Assembly: GCA_000496475.1 (NCBI GenBank)
Contig: AYMW01000001.1
Coordinates: 877,358 to 941,357, forward strand
Length of the DNA stretch: 64,000 bases
Direction of reading: 5' to 3'
DNA from: Betaproteobacteria bacterium MOLA814
GTDB lineage: Bacteria; Pseudomonadota; Gammaproteobacteria; Burkholderiales; Burkholderiaceae_C
Both the position numbers and the translations under genes were made by a program. Positions 9,305 through 19,852 of the stretch are shown piece by piece. A model generated the notes under the pieces. It saw nothing but the letters and a program-made list of their open reading frames with translations, did not search any database and was not told the origin of the DNA. Position 1 is the first letter of the stretch, and the number at the start of each line of letters is the position of its first letter.

Positions 9305-9462
9305 CATTTCCTCCTAGTTAATGATCTCAGCGCTATTGTAGTGCCAAACTAATTATATTCAGAGACCACTATTCAGAACAGCTACAAATAAATACACGGA
9401 ATACATAGTTAAACGGTGTAATTCATATCATTTATACAAAAAAGGGCTGTTTTTAATTCTGA

Positions 9463-10434
9463 CTAAGCGTTTGTCCACGACAGCAAGTCTTTTGGCAATT
9501 CACACTGAAATTGAACTGCTTCACCACTAACTGGATGGTGGAGTTGCAAGCGCCATGCATGTAAAAACATGCGCTTTAAACCAGATGCATGCAACTGCTT
9601 ATTCCAGTCAAAATCACCATATTTATCATCGCCCGCAATCACATGGCCTGCATGGGCCATGTGCACACGTATTTGATGGGTACGCCCAGTTTTGATGGTC
9701 ACAGCCAATAAACTGCGGCTCAGGCTGACAGGAACTGATGGGCTAGAGGAGGCACCGTAAACCTTCAGTAACTTGACAATACTGAGACTGGCCATCGCAT
9801 CGGCGTGGTCTTTAGGTACCACACGCACACGGCGCTCGCCACTGGTTAAGGTGTACTTCTGCAATGCCGCATCTATAATTTGATGCGGTTTTTGCCAAAT
9901 ACCCTTTACCAGTGTTAAATACACTTTGCCTGTTTGCCTAGTTCGAAACTGGTCTTGCAAAGCCTTTAAAGCGCGTTTCTTTTTAGCGACCAGCAACAGA
10001 CCACTGGTTTCTCTGTCTAATCGGTGTACCAATTCCAAGAATGTAGCGTCCGGTCTAGACTTGCGCAACTGTTCAATAACGCCAAAACTTAAACCACTGC
10101 CACCATGCACGGCAATTCCAGCGGGTTTATTTATCACCAAGAAATCGTCGTCCTCAAACAGAATAGGCAATGCAACAATATGCTCGTTACCAGCCATTTC
10201 GGTAACTGGTACGGCCTTGTCTGGCACACGAATAGGTGGAATACGCAGCTCATCTGCCAATGCCAACCTGCTGTCCGCTTGAACACGGCCTTTGTTGCGC
10301 CTGACCTCTCCGGATCGAATAATTCGGTAGATATGTGTTTTTGGCACACCTTTTAGATGTTTAAACAAAAAGTTGTCTAAACGCTGACCGTCGCCGGACT
10401 CGTCCACTATGAAATAACGTATGGCTTCTTGCAC
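9463..10434 (-). CDS. rluC: 23S rRNA pseudouridine synthase RluC
   Basis: The 323-residue protein has an N-terminal S4 RNA-binding domain (GQRLDNFLFKHLKGVPKTHIYRIIRSGEVRRNKGR) and the RluA-family catalytic motif HRLDRETSGLLLVAK with the catalytic Asp. The C-terminal GRTHQIRVHMAHAGH motif is also typical. It modifies 23S rRNA uridines (955, 2504 and 2580 in E. coli). It is divergent from rne across a 592-nt gap, the usual arrangement. Confidence 0.95.
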   Translation of the reverse strand: MQEAIRYFIVDESGDGQRLDNFLFKHLKGVPKTHIYRIIRSGEVRRNKGRVQADSRLALADELRIPPIRVPDKAVPVTEMAGNEHIVALPILFEDDDFLVINKPAGIAVHGGSGLSFGVIEQLRKSRPDATFLELVHRLDRETSGLLLVAKKKRALKALQDQFRTRQTGKVYLTLVKGIWQKPHQIIDAALQKYTLTSGERRVRVVPKDHADAMASLSIVKLLKVYGASSSPSVPVSLSRSLLAVTIKTGRTHQIRVHMAHAGHVIAGDDKYGDFDWNKQLHASGLKRMFLHAWRLQLHHPVSGEAVQFQCELPKDLLSWTNA

Positions 10435-11026
10435 TGAACTGACCTTGTTTGTGATGCCTGCAGAAAAATACCCTACAGCCGCACGCTGACCCCTATAATA
10501 GCGTTGCGTCTAGAAAGGCATTTAAGTGTTTGATTTTCTGAAGCTTTACAGCATCAGGACCTCATTTAACAGCCAGATCATCACGCAACAAGCGCTTGGC
10601 GCTGGCAGATGATCTACCTGACGCAGTGTTGCCACCACTGCACTTCTGCATGTGACCTGTCTTCGCGGCTTTGATGGACTCATAATTTAATTGAGCTCGC
10701 CGCCTGGTACAGGCGCAGACTTGCCTTGGGAATGGATACTGGACACACAAACCCTTACGACGGAATACCTTTTCAAACAGCTGGCAAGTATGCAGCTGTT
10801 TGAGACAATCGAGACGGCTTGGATCAAAACGAGTCACCAAGCGTCTTGTTTGTCACGCGCCTACGCGCAGGCTGAACTCAGGCCCTCCATGCACTCGCGT
10901 GCATGACGGTCTTATTGAATCGCTTGTAGCTCTCCGGCAATTCCACCCGACGTTTGTGCTGCCCGCCACCCATTCAGGCTTTGGACCCACTTTGGGTCAA
11001 ACTGTGCTTGAAAAGGAACCCGCATC
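10435..11026 (+). other. rluC/rne intergenic region: long structured rne 5' leader
   Basis: This 592-nt non-coding stretch has a consensus -10 TATAAT at 10494-10499 and, downstream of it, several stem-loops: AGATCATC (10575-10582) with GATGATCT (10608-10615) enclosing AGCGC-TTG-GCGCT (10591-10603); CGCCTG-GTA-CAGGCG (10701-10715); and CATGCAC-TCGC-GTGCATG (10888-10905). E. coli rne has a structured leader through which RNase E controls its own mRNA; a similar role here is inference. A Shine-Dalgarno AAAGGA precedes the rne ATG. Confidence 0.6.
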
Positions 11027-14000
11027 ATGAAACGGATGCTCATAAACGCTACTCAAACTGAAGAGCGTCGCTTGGCCATTGTCGAAGGTCAAAAATTACT
11101 CGACTACGAAATTGAAATTGAAGGCCGCGAACAACGCAAAGGTAATATTTACCAAGCTGTTGTGACCCGCGTAGAGCCCTCACTAGAAGCATGCTTTGTA
11201 GATTACGGTGAAGATCGTCACGGTTTCTTGCCTTTCAAAGAAATCTCCAAGCAATTCTTCGCCTCTGGCGTTTCCGTTAGCCAAGCGCGGATTCAAGACG
11301 TTATCAAAGAGGGTCAAACCTTGTTGGTACAGGTCGAAAAAGAAGAACGCGGCAACAAAGGCGCAGCACTCACCACCTTCATCAGCTTGGCTGGTCGGTA
11401 TGTGGTCTTGATGCCAAACAACCCGCGTGGAGGAGGTGTCAGCCGTCGCATTGAAGGCGAAGAACGCCAAGAACTCAAGATCGCTTTAGACCAGTTGGAA
11501 TACCCCAATGGCATGAGCATCATTGCGCGCACTGCAGGCATCGGGCGCGCACCTGAAGAGCTTCAATGGGACTTGAACTACTTGCTTAAGCTGTGGACGG
11601 CTGTAGACGGGGCATCCAGTAATGGCAAAGGTGCGTTCCTCATTTACCAAGAATCCAGCTTGGTTATTCGTGCTATTCGCGACTACTTCAACGGCGACAT
11701 TGGTGAGATTCTCATCGATACCGACGACATTTACGAGCAAGCACATCAGTTCATGAACTATGTGATGCCTGAACATGGCCACCGCGTTAAGCGCTACCGC
11801 GACGACGCGCCATTGTTTTCGCGTTTCCAAATAGAACACCAGATCGAGTCGGCTTACGCTCGCACTGTGCAATTGCCAAGCGGCGGCGCTATTGTGATCG
11901 ACCACACTGAAGCTTTGGTCTCGGTTGACGTCAACTCAGCACGTGCCATCAAAGGCGGCGCCATAGAAGAGACTGCAACACGGACCAACTTGGAAGCGGC
12001 CGAAGAGGTCGCGCGTCAAGCTCGCTTGCGCGACTTGGCGGGCCTCATCGTCATCGACTTCATTGACATGGACGAAGCGCGCAATCGCCGCGACGTAGAA
12101 AACCGTTTGCGCGATGCCTTGCGTGAAGACCGCGCGCGTGTGCAGTTTGGCTCCATCAGTAAGTTTGGTTTGTTAGAAATGAGCCGTCAGCGTTTGCGCC
12201 CTGCATTGAGCGAGGGCGCGTCTATTCCTTGCCCACGCTGCGGCGGCTCAGGCCACATCCGCGACACTGAAAGTTCAGCGCTGCAAATTTTGCGCATTAT
12301 TCAAGAAGAGTCTTTGAAAGACAACACAGCTGCTGTATTGGTTCAAGTACCCGTTGAAGTGGCTAGCTTTTTGTTGAACGAAAAGCGCACAGAAATTACC
12401 AAGATCGAATTGCAGCAACGCATCCATGTGCTGTTGGTACCCAACAAGTCGTTGGATACACCGCAATACAAGCTCGAGCGCTTAAAGCACGATGATGCGC
12501 GCTTAGACAACTTGCAAGCCAGCTACACACTGGCTGAGGAAGTGGACGACGTAGCCACCGTGACACGCCGCAGTCAAGAGCGTGCCAACAAGCAAGAGCC
12601 TGTCATAAAAGGCATCTTGCGTGATGAGCCCATACCACAAGCCGCTGCACCTGAAGCAACTGCAAAAGCACCAGCGGCAACCAACACATCTAGTACGCCT
12701 GCTTCCAAGGCTTTTGCCATCGGCGCATCTGCCGGCGGCTTTGTAGCGTGGTTGATGAACTTACTAGGGTTTGGCCAACAAACTGAAAAAGTCAACGCTG
12801 ACAGAAAACCAGACGAGCGCAACGACAGGTCGGGCAACCGCGGCGGCAGAGGTGATCGCAACAACCGTGGTGAGCGCGGTGCGCGCACTGACGGTGAAAG
12901 CCCGCGTAACAGCCGCGGACGCAACCGTGGTGAGCGTGGTGAGCGCCCAACCCGAGGCGATGCCAACGCTGAAGACACCGGCAACCGCAGCACCCGCGGC
13001 ACACGCAACGCTGACCAAGGTGAGAAATCCGACCGCAACGACAGCGTCAACCGCTCTGAGCGCAGCGAGCGCTCTGAACGCGACGACAGGAACGAGCGCA
13101 GTGGACGCAGCACCCGCGGCGAGCGCGGCGGGCGCAACCGCAACCGCAACGACACGCCAGTTAACGCAGAGCCAAATGGCAACACGCAAACAGAAGGCTC
13201 AGCGTCACCCGAAGACGACAACAAGCCACGCGCACCACGGCGTGAACGTGGCGAGCGTGGAGACCGAGGCGAACGAGGCTCACGCCGAGGCGGCGATCGC
13301 AACCGCGACGAGCAAGCGCCAACTGAAGGTGCATCAGCCGATGCGGCTGCCCAACAGGTACAGCCAGCCCACAGCGACCAGCGCATGCACAACGACAGCA
13401 ACTTGAATTCTGCCAGCGCAGCCAACGAGACGCCCAGCTACAGCTACTTCAACCGCCCTGATTCGCACGATGACGACTCATCAGCGCCAATCGCTGCGAA
13501 CCGCGATTCACAAACGCAGCAAACACAGCCGACCGCTGGTGAGAGCAATGGCCCAGCTGGAGAGCGAGAGCAAACTGAGCGCGCACCACGCGAACGTCGC
13601 AGCCGAGACCGCTACGGTCGTGACCGCCGCCGTGGTGACAGTGGTGACAACAGTGACAACTCAGAGCAGTCGCATACAGCACCTGCTCCGCAGCCAGAAC
13701 AGCAACATGAACAGGAACAAGAGCGTGCACATCAGCCAACGCGCGTACAAACTCCTGTAGCAACAGCTACACCGTTAGATGCGCCTACAAGCTCACCAAT
13801 AAGTGCACCAGCTGTCTCAAATCCGCCTGCTGCTCGAGTAGCTACCGCCGCGCCTGCTACTTCGGCAGAAGCACCCAAGCGTATGCCAAACATTGGCAGC
13901 TACGCGCTCTCTGTTGACGCCATGAGCGCCGTAGCAGCCAGCTCAGGTTTGACCTGGGTTAATTCTGATGCAAGCAAAATTGCCAATGCGCAAGCCGCAA

Positions 14001-14134
14001 TGGCAGCGGAGCCTACCGCAGCAAAAGTCGCACGCGCACGCGCTGTCCCAGTGGTTGTGAACGACGGCCCACTGGTATTGGTTGAAACCAAACGCGACTT
14101 GGCCCAAATGCCCATGCCGTTTGACAATCAGTAA
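11027..14134 (+). CDS. rne: Ribonuclease E
   Basis: The 1035-residue endoribonuclease is the degradosome core. The catalytic half begins [15 protein letters not shown], followed by an S1 domain ([23 protein letters not shown], about 39-62), the metal-site region [26 protein letters not shown] and the Zn-link CPRCGG at about 402-407. After about residue 520 comes a long disordered, Arg/Asp/Gly/Ser-rich scaffold, then a conserved tail ending [20 protein letters not shown], typical of betaproteobacterial RNase E. The start has AAAGGA upstream. It is probably autoregulated through the long leader. A bidirectional terminator follows. Confidence 0.97.
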   Translation: MKRMLINATQTEERRLAIVEGQKLLDYEIEIEGREQRKGNIYQAVVTRVEPSLEACFVDYGEDRHGFLPFKEISKQFFASGVSVSQARIQDVIKEGQTLLVQVEKEERGNKGAALTTFISLAGRYVVLMPNNPRGGGVSRRIEGEERQELKIALDQLEYPNGMSIIARTAGIGRAPEELQWDLNYLLKLWTAVDGASSNGKGAFLIYQESSLVIRAIRDYFNGDIGEILIDTDDIYEQAHQFMNYVMPEHGHRVKRYRDDAPLFSRFQIEHQIESAYARTVQLPSGGAIVIDHTEALVSVDVNSARAIKGGAIEETATRTNLEAAEEVARQARLRDLAGLIVIDFIDMDEARNRRDVENRLRDALREDRARVQFGSISKFGLLEMSRQRLRPALSEGASIPCPRCGGSGHIRDTESSALQILRIIQEESLKDNTAAVLVQVPVEVASFLLNEKRTEITKIELQQRIHVLLVPNKSLDTPQYKLERLKHDDARLDNLQASYTLAEEVDDVATVTRRSQERANKQEPVIKGILRDEPIPQAAAPEATAKAPAATNTSSTPASKAFAIGASAGGFVAWLMNLLGFGQQTEKVNADRKPDERNDRSGNRGGRGDRNNRGERGARTDGESPRNSRGRNRGERGERPTRGDANAEDTGNRSTRGTRNADQGEKSDRNDSVNRSERSERSERDDRNERSGRSTRGERGGRNRNRNDTPVNAEPNGNTQTEGSASPEDDNKPRAPRRERGERGDRGERGSRRGGDRNRDEQAPTEGASADAAAQQVQPAHSDQRMHNDSNLNSASAANETPSYSYFNRPDSHDDDSSAPIAANRDSQTQQTQPTAGESNGPAGEREQTERAPRERRSRDRYGRDRRRGDSGDNSDNSEQSHTAPAPQPEQQHEQEQERAHQPTRVQTPVATATPLDAPTSSPISAPAVSNPPAARVATAAPATSAEAPKRMPNIGSYALSVDAMSAVAASSGLTWVNSDASKIANAQAAMAAEPTAAKVARARAVPVVVNDGPLVLVETKRDLAQMPMPFDNQ

Positions 14135-14144
14135 ACGTCAGCCA

Positions 14145-14170
14145 TATAGCCCTGCTTAAGCAGGGCTATA
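14145..14170 (+). repeat. 26-bp perfect palindrome after rne
   Basis: The sequence is its own reverse complement (arms TATAGCCCTGCTT and its complement) and starts 11 nt after the rne stop. It abuts the A run of the next terminator. It may stabilise the rne mRNA 3' end or add to termination. Confidence 0.7.
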
Positions 14171-14208
14171 AAAAAAGCCGCTGTGCCTAAAAGGTCCAGC
14201 GGCTTTTT
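14171..14208. terminator. Bidirectional terminator for rne and DUF1415 gene
   Basis: An A run, GCCGCTG, a 13-nt loop, CAGCGGC and a T run lie between the convergent rne and DUF1415 stops. Confidence 0.85.
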
Positions 14209-14221
14209 CAGTTTTAAAGGC

Positions 14222-14800
14222 TCAGGTGTTTAGCGCCATCAACTTGCGCCAACCAGCTAGACCTAAGTCACGTAACACCTGTTTGTTGCGCTCAGGTATG
14301 GCATCGGTATCGCCGTGTGCGTCTATGGCTTGCGACAAGCTGTCTTCACGAAGCAAATGCAGCATGGGAAAGGGCGAGCGGTTGGTGTAATGACTCATGT
14401 CGGTTTCGTCTTCACCGCCAAATAGAAACTCTGGATGAAACGGCAGCACTTGCAACACCCCCTCTAGCCCATGCTCTGCCACCACATCATCCACAATATT
14501 TAGAAAATCATTAAAAACCAGAAAATCCGGGAACAGATGTGGGTGCACCAACAGCGTGGTCTCAATTTCTTGAACTGGTGTGTCGCGCAGCAACAGCAAT
14601 TCAACATCTAGTTCGTCTAAAAAAGCATCCAAGTGCTTGGCAGTACTGACCACGACACGCACCTGGCTGTTCACATAAACGCTTGTCGCAAAGGGGCACA
14701 GGTTTAAGCCAATGACAGCCTGCTCTAACCAGCCCAAGGTTTGTGCCCTAACCTGCAACACATCAACAACACCTTGCTCGCCCACATTCTTATCTGTCAT
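14222..14800 (-). CDS. DUF1415 family protein
   Basis: The 192-residue protein has the family's conserved blocks GLNLCPFA, DFLVFNDFLNIVDDVVAEHGLEG, LPFHPEFLFGG and NRSPFPMLHLLREDS. The function is not established. Conserved Cys, His and acidic residues suggest a metal- or cofactor-binding role, which is only inference. It starts 6 nt after the ettA stop and is probably co-transcribed with it. Confidence 0.85.
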   Translation of the reverse strand: MTDKNVGEQGVVDVLQVRAQTLGWLEQAVIGLNLCPFATSVYVNSQVRVVVSTAKHLDAFLDELDVELLLLRDTPVQEIETTLLVHPHLFPDFLVFNDFLNIVDDVVAEHGLEGVLQVLPFHPEFLFGGEDETDMSHYTNRSPFPMLHLLREDSLSQAIDAHGDTDAIPERNKQVLRDLGLAGWRKLMALNT

Positions 14801-14805
14801 GGCGT

Positions 14806-16467
14806 TTACTTCAAGGCCTTGTATCGAATACGCCTAGGCTTGGCACCTTCAGCACCCAGTCTTTTAACTTTATCGGCTTCGTACTCATGGTAGTTGCCAT
14901 CAAAGAACACCCACTTTGAATCGCCTTCGCACGCAAGAATGTGCGTGGCAATGCGGTCTAGGAACCAACGATCGTGTGAAATCACCATGGCGCAGCCAGC
15001 AAACTCCAACAGCGCATCTTCTAATGAGCGCAATGTTTCAACGTCTAGGTCGTTGGAGGGCTCGTCCAGTAGCAGCAAGTTGCCGCCTTCGGCCAATGTT
15101 TTGGCCAAATGCAAACGGCCACGCTCACCACCCGATAGGTTTCCGACACGCTTTTGCTGGTCGCCGCCACTGAAGTTGAATCTGCCGCAATAAGCTCGAC
15201 TAGGCATTTGAAATTTGCCCACCGTGATCATGTCTAAGCCGCCAGAGATGTCTTCCCAAACGGTTTTTTCATCGTTGAGGTCTTCCCGACTTTGGTCTAC
15301 GAACGCGACCTGCACGGTTTGCCCCGTTTTAATTTCACCAGAGTCGGGTTGTTCGACGCCACGAATGAGCTTGAACAAGGTTGACTTGCCCGCGCCATTG
15401 GGACCAATAATGCCCACAATGGCCCCCGCTGGTATTTTGAAAGTCAGGTCGTCAATCAGCACGCGGTCGCCAAATGACTTAGAAACGCCCGTGAACTCAA
15501 TCACTTCGGTACCCAAACGCTCGGCTACAGGAATGAAAATTTCCTGCGTTTCATTCCGTTTTTGGTATTCATAGTCAGACAACTCTTCAAAGCGAGCCAA
15601 ACGTGCCTTGCTCTTAGCTTGACGGCCTTTGGGGTTTTGCCTGACCCATTCCAACTCCTTTTTCATAGCCTTGGTGCGTGCGTCCTCGGTACGCTGCTCA
15701 AGTGCCAAACGCGCTTCTTTTTGCTCCAACCACAACGAATAGTTGCCCTTGTATGGAATACCGCGGCCACGGTCTAGCTCCAGAATCCACTCGGCAGCGT
15801 TGTCAAGAAAGTAGCGGTCGTGGGTAATGGCCACCACAGTACCTGGGAATCGAGCCAAAAATTGTTCCAACCATTCAACGCTCTCTGCATCCAAGTGATT
15901 GGTAGGCTCATCTAGCAGCAACATATCAGGTTTGGACAACAGCAGGCGGCACAAAGCCACGCGACGTTTTTCACCTCCCGACAAGACCCCAATATTGGCG
16001 TCCCAAGGTGGCAAGCGTAAGGCATCAGCGGCTATCTCAAGTTGGTGCTCGCTGTCCGTACCTGCTGAAGCAATAATGGCTTCAAGTTGCGCTTGTTCTG
16101 CAGCCAAGGCGTCAAAGTCGGCGTCTTCTTCCGCGTACGCTGCATACACTGCGTCTAATCGGTCTTTGGCCGCTAAAACCTCACCCATACCACTTTCAAC
16201 TGATTGACGCACATTGTGTGTTGGGTCCAACTCAGGCTCTTGAGGCAGGTAGCCAATTCGGATACCGGACATGGCAATAGCTTCGCCCTCAATATCTTTG
16301 TCAATGCCAGCCATGATTTTGAGCAGCGTCGACTTGCCAGATCCATTGGTACCTAACATGCCAATTTTGGCCCCAGGCAAGAAACTCAGTGAGATGTCCT
16401 TCAGGATTTGGCGCTTAGGCGGGACGGTTTTGCCCACCCGATTCATAGAAAAAACATACTGAGCCAT
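14806..16467 (-). CDS. ettA: Energy-dependent translational throttle protein EttA (ABC-F)
   Basis: The 553-residue soluble ABC-F ATPase gates entry into the translation elongation cycle at the ribosomal E site. It has two ABC domains: GTNGSGKSTLLK with LSGGEKRRVALCRLL, then GPNGAGKSTLFK with LSGGERGRLHLAKTL, joined by an Arg/Lys-rich linker (about 245-310). There are no membrane segments. The length matches E. coli EttA (555). AAGGTG lies 7-8 nt before ATG 16467. Confidence 0.95.
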   Translation of the reverse strand: MAQYVFSMNRVGKTVPPKRQILKDISLSFLPGAKIGMLGTNGSGKSTLLKIMAGIDKDIEGEAIAMSGIRIGYLPQEPELDPTHNVRQSVESGMGEVLAAKDRLDAVYAAYAEEDADFDALAAEQAQLEAIIASAGTDSEHQLEIAADALRLPPWDANIGVLSGGEKRRVALCRLLLSKPDMLLLDEPTNHLDAESVEWLEQFLARFPGTVVAITHDRYFLDNAAEWILELDRGRGIPYKGNYSLWLEQKEARLALEQRTEDARTKAMKKELEWVRQNPKGRQAKSKARLARFEELSDYEYQKRNETQEIFIPVAERLGTEVIEFTGVSKSFGDRVLIDDLTFKIPAGAIVGIIGPNGAGKSTLFKLIRGVEQPDSGEIKTGQTVQVAFVDQSREDLNDEKTVWEDISGGLDMITVGKFQMPSRAYCGRFNFSGGDQQKRVGNLSGGERGRLHLAKTLAEGGNLLLLDEPSNDLDVETLRSLEDALLEFAGCAMVISHDRWFLDRIATHILACEGDSKWVFFDGNYHEYEADKVKRLGAEGAKPRRIRYKALK

Positions 16468-16914
16468 ACTGCAACACCTTCACTTTTCAAACATTCAAAC
16501 GTCTTGCGCGCAGTCTTGACTGCTTACAAGTGTTGGCATCACGCCAAACCCTACATTATCCCCGCTGTAAGTCACCTAATGCAACAAACCAGCCCTTAAC
16601 GCAGTGACGACGATCCAGAGCAGGCCAGCACAGCGAATAAAACAGACCCACTGGCTCAAATGCGTGGTCATGACACCACACAATCATCCAAACAGCACAT
16701 TAACAGCACAGTTCGGGTCACATATGCATTCATAATGAAAACGTCTTGGGCCATCAGTCGCCCAGACAGCAGCACAATGCTGCGGGTAAGCGAAGGTTTA
16801 CAAACACCACCTCGCCACTCACACACCCAAATTGATCGGTCTAAGACTGGCCCCAGGTACACCACCCAAGGCAGACCGATGCACCAGTGCCGTCATACGG
16901 CACCGATTATTTCC
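16468..16914. other. Divergent ettA / rhlE intergenic region
   Basis: This 447-nt gap between divergent genes holds a small perfect hairpin (GCAGCA-loop-TGCTGC, 16769-16783). The rhlE frame stays open from 16660, adding 85 codons without recognisable homology or RhlE-like composition. I read most of it as promoters and a long rhlE leader, but no strong -35/-10 pair stood out. Confidence 0.35.
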
Positions 16915-18744
16915 ATGACCTTTGAAGAATTGAATCTGGCCCCAGCCATTTTGGATGCCGTGCGCGAGCAAGGCTACGAGACCCCAACACCTGTTCAAGC
17001 CCAAGCTATTCCAGCGGTGCTAGCAGGCTTAGATGTGCTGGCAGGCGCCCAAACCGGCACAGGGAAAACCGCAGGTTTTACGCTGCCTATTTTGCACTTA
17101 CTCAGCCAACGCGAACGCAAAAGCAACGCTGTACGCGCCCTCATACTCACACCAACACGCGAGTTAGCTGCCCAGGTAGAAGAGTCGGTGCGCACCTATG
17201 GCAAACACCTTGACCTGACTTCTACAGTTGTGTTCGGCGGTGTTGGCATGAACCCCCAAGTTAAAAAGCTGCGCTCAGGCGTTGACATCTTGGTGGCAAC
17301 ACCAGGACGCTTGTTGGACCTAGTGGGTCAAGGTGTTTTGGACTTAACCCAAGTCGAAATCTTGGTTTTAGACGAAGCCGACCGCATGCTAGACATGGGC
17401 TTTATTCATGACGTCAAAAAAGTATTGGCCTTGGTACCAGCCAACAAGCAAAGCTTGTTGTTCTCTGCCACGTTCAGTGATGAGATCCGCTCGTTGGCCA
17501 ACAACTTGCTGCGTGACCCGTTGCATATCCAAGTCACGCCCAAAAACACAACTGTGCAACGCATCGCACAGTGGATTTACCCAGTTGGTCGCTCACGTAA
17601 AAAAGAGCTGCTAGCACACGTCATTCAAGAAAACAACTGGTCACAAGTGCTGGTGTTTACGCGTACCAAGTTTGGTGCCAACCACGTTGCCCAATTTCTT
17701 AGCGACAACGGCATCAACGCTATGGCGCTGCACGGCAACAAAAGTCAAGCTGCGCGCACCCAGGCGCTGGCTGGTTTCAAAAGCGGCGATGTACGCGCCT
17801 TGGTCGCCACCGACATTGCAGCACGGGGCATAGACATTGATGATTTACCGCATGTTGTGAACTTTGAAATTCCAAACATCAGCGAAGACTATGTGCACCG
17901 CATCGGCCGTACAGGCCGTGCCGGCGCTAGCGGCGAAGCGGTCAGTTTGGTCTGTATGGACGAAGAAGGCTTTATGCAAGATGTAGAGCGTTTCATCAAC
18001 CAGCGCATTGAAGTCAAGATTATTGACGGTTTTGGTCCAGCCGAGGGTGAAAAAGCCGAGCCAATCGCCATGGGCAGACAAGTGCTGTGGGGCGGCATTG
18101 GCAAGCCACCAGCGCGTGATGTCATGGCTGCTGCTGGCAAAGCAGCACGTGGTGAAATGATGCAACGCATTCGTGAAAAGAAAACCACAGGTGGTGCCCC
18201 AAACAGTGGCGGCGGCGGCCGTAACGGTGGCGGCCAAGGTCGACGCAACCCGAGCAGTGCCAACGGACCACGTCAAGAAACTGGTGCGGGCAGCGAAGGC
18301 CAACAAGACGGCCGTAACCCAGAGTCTCGCGGCAACCCGCGTCGTCGCCCCCAGCGCAACGCGCCAGGTGCAGGACAAGGCGGACAAACGAGTCGCAATG
18401 ATGGCCCACAAGGCCAAGGTTTTAGACCGGAGCGCGGCAACGAAGCGCTGGGCAACGGGCCACGTCGTAACGCAAGTGGACCGCGCCAAGACAGGGGTGA
18501 GCCGCGTCAAGACAGAGGCGAGCCAAGAGATCACACTGGGTCGCGTCAACCTGACCCGCTTCGCACCAGCATAGATGCACTGAGTGAGCGCCGTGGTGGC
18601 AACGGTGGCGGTAACCGCCGAAGTGGCCCCAGTGGCAATCGCAGCGGTGGCGGTGGCGGTGGCGGTGGCGGTGGCGGTGGCGGTGGTAACAGTAGCCGCG
18701 GTGGAGCTGATCCATTGCGCACCAGTTTCGGTCGCATCAAATAA
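16915..18744 (+). CDS. rhlE: DEAD-box ATP-dependent RNA helicase RhlE
   Basis: The 609-residue protein starts [33 protein letters not shown] (the Q motif), then has AQTGTGKT (motif I), PTRELA (Ia), DEAD (II), SAT (III), and ARGIDI and [10 protein letters not shown] in the second RecA domain. After about residue 420 comes a long basic Gly/Arg/Asn/Gln-rich tail with a poly-Gly run encoded by a CGGTGG tandem repeat, and DPLRTS occurs twice near the end. RhlE helicases remodel RNA in ribosome assembly and decay, a fit with rne nearby. ATG 16915 matches the family N-terminus; it lacks a good Shine-Dalgarno. Confidence 0.94.
   Translation: MTFEELNLAPAILDAVREQGYETPTPVQAQAIPAVLAGLDVLAGAQTGTGKTAGFTLPILHLLSQRERKSNAVRALILTPTRELAAQVEESVRTYGKHLDLTSTVVFGGVGMNPQVKKLRSGVDILVATPGRLLDLVGQGVLDLTQVEILVLDEADRMLDMGFIHDVKKVLALVPANKQSLLFSATFSDEIRSLANNLLRDPLHIQVTPKNTTVQRIAQWIYPVGRSRKKELLAHVIQENNWSQVLVFTRTKFGANHVAQFLSDNGINAMALHGNKSQAARTQALAGFKSGDVRALVATDIAARGIDIDDLPHVVNFEIPNISEDYVHRIGRTGRAGASGEAVSLVCMDEEGFMQDVERFINQRIEVKIIDGFGPAEGEKAEPIAMGRQVLWGGIGKPPARDVMAAAGKAARGEMMQRIREKKTTGGAPNSGGGGRNGGGQGRRNPSSANGPRQETGAGSEGQQDGRNPESRGNPRRRPQRNAPGAGQGGQTSRNDGPQGQGFRPERGNEALGNGPRRNASGPRQDRGEPRQDRGEPRDHTGSRQPDPLRTSIDALSERRGGNGGGNRRSGPSGNRSGGGGGGGGGGGGGGNSSRGGADPLRTSFGRIK
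18645..18687 (+). repeat. CGGTGG tandem repeat in rhlE
   Basis: About seven head-to-tail copies of the 6-bp unit CGGTGG encode poly-Gly in the RhlE tail. The unit is a whole number of codons, so slippage changes only the tail length and not the frame. Confidence 0.9.
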
Positions 18745-18783
18745 AACCACAGGCTTATGCCTAGGCCGCTCAATTTAGTCACA

Positions 18784-18810
18784 CAGGCGTCTTAGACGCC
18801 TGTTTTTTTT
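18784..18810 (+). terminator. rhlE terminator
   Basis: CAGGCGTC, loop TTA, GACGCCTG and eight T. The T run ends only 8-17 nt before the possible starts of the next gene. Confidence 0.9.
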
Positions 18811-18817
18811 GGGCATC

Positions 18818-19390
18818 ATGCGCAACATGACCAATCAAATTTCCGCTGCCGACAGCGTTTTAGAGCAATGGCTTGCTGATGAGGACGCGCGCCGCGCTGT
18901 CATGAACAATGGCGTAGGGCCAGGCGTGGTGACACCCGCCCAAATGGCCGGTAAAAATGGCCTAGAAGCCATGCAAGCGACGCTGCAGGGGCTGGCGCCC
19001 TACCCCTCTATTGGTAAAACACTTGATTTCATGTTGATGGAGGTGGATGAAGGGCGCGCGGTGTTTCAAGGCACGCCCGGGCCTGCCCATTTAAACCCTA
19101 TGGGCGGTATTCACGGCGGCTGGTACGCCGCCATACTGGACTCTGCACTGGGTTGTGCTGTGCACAGCAAAATGGTTGCAGGACGCGGCTACACCACAGC
19201 CGAGTTAAGCGTCAATTTGGTGAAAGCCATTGGCAAAACGTCACGGGTTCGGGCCATCGGTACCGTGCTGCACTGCGGGCGGCAGCTCGCAACGGCTGAG
19301 GCCAAACTTGTTGGCCCAGACGGCACCTTGTACGCGCACGCAACCACCACCTGCTTGGTTTTTGAAATACCGTCACAATTAAAGGTATGA
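18818..19390 (+). CDS. PaaI-type hotdog-fold thioesterase
   Basis: The 190-residue protein has the hotdog thioesterase signature [25 protein letters not shown], with the HGG...D pattern used by the PaaI/YbgC-related group to hydrolyse acyl-CoA. The substrate is unknown. The start is either ATG 18818 or ATG 18827; neither has a Shine-Dalgarno and a strong terminator ends directly upstream, so expression may be leaderless or depend on read-through. Its stop overlaps gloA (ATGA). Confidence 0.87.
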   Translation: MRNMTNQISAADSVLEQWLADEDARRAVMNNGVGPGVVTPAQMAGKNGLEAMQATLQGLAPYPSIGKTLDFMLMEVDEGRAVFQGTPGPAHLNPMGGIHGGWYAAILDSALGCAVHSKMVAGRGYTTAELSVNLVKAIGKTSRVRAIGTVLHCGRQLATAEAKLVGPDGTLYAHATTTCLVFEIPSQLKV

Positions 19391-19779
19391 GATTTCTACA
19401 CACCATGCTAAGAGTTGGCGATTTGGACAAGTCCATCGCCTTTTACACAACCGTTTTGGGTATGCAACTGCTGCGAAAATCTGAAAACGAACAATACAAG
19501 TACACCTTGGCGTTTGTGGGCTACGGCTCCAATCCAGAGCATGCCGAGCTAGAGCTGACTTACAACTGGGGACAAACCCAATACGACTTAGGCAACGCAT
19601 ACGGCCATATTGCCTTGGCTGTACCTGATGCTTACGAAGCCTGTGCAAAGATTGTGGCTGCTGGGGGCAACGTCACGCGAGAAGCAGGCCCAGTCAAGGG
19701 TGGCGCAACAGTTATTGCTTTTGTCACAGACCCCGACGGCTACAAAATAGAGTTGATTCAACGCCCTGAATCTGCGTAA
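19387..19779 (+). CDS. gloA: Lactoylglutathione lyase (glyoxalase I)
   Basis: Converts the methylglyoxal-glutathione hemithioacetal to S-lactoylglutathione. The 130-residue protein is nearly collinear with E. coli GloA, and the four metal ligands His5, Glu56, His74 and Glu122 are all at the E. coli positions; motifs [23 protein letters not shown] and DPDGYKIEL are seen. The ATG overlaps the thioesterase stop by 4 nt, so translation is probably coupled. Confidence 0.97.
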   Translation: MRFLHTMLRVGDLDKSIAFYTTVLGMQLLRKSENEQYKYTLAFVGYGSNPEHAELELTYNWGQTQYDLGNAYGHIALAVPDAYEACAKIVAAGGNVTREAGPVKGGATVIAFVTDPDGYKIELIQRPESA

Positions 19780-19852
19780 ACAAGACAGAAACGGGGCGGT
19801 TGGCGATTGAAGCTTTCAACGACGCCAACCTAGATTGGCTCAGGTACAGACC

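Noticed and set aside
12574-13425. 283-codon antisense frame in rne
   Set aside because: It is Arg/Ser/Leu-rich, an artefact of the biased scaffold coding region of rne.
17845-18750. 301-codon antisense frame in rhlE
   Set aside because: Ala/Thr-rich low complexity caused by the Gly/Arg tail on the other strand.
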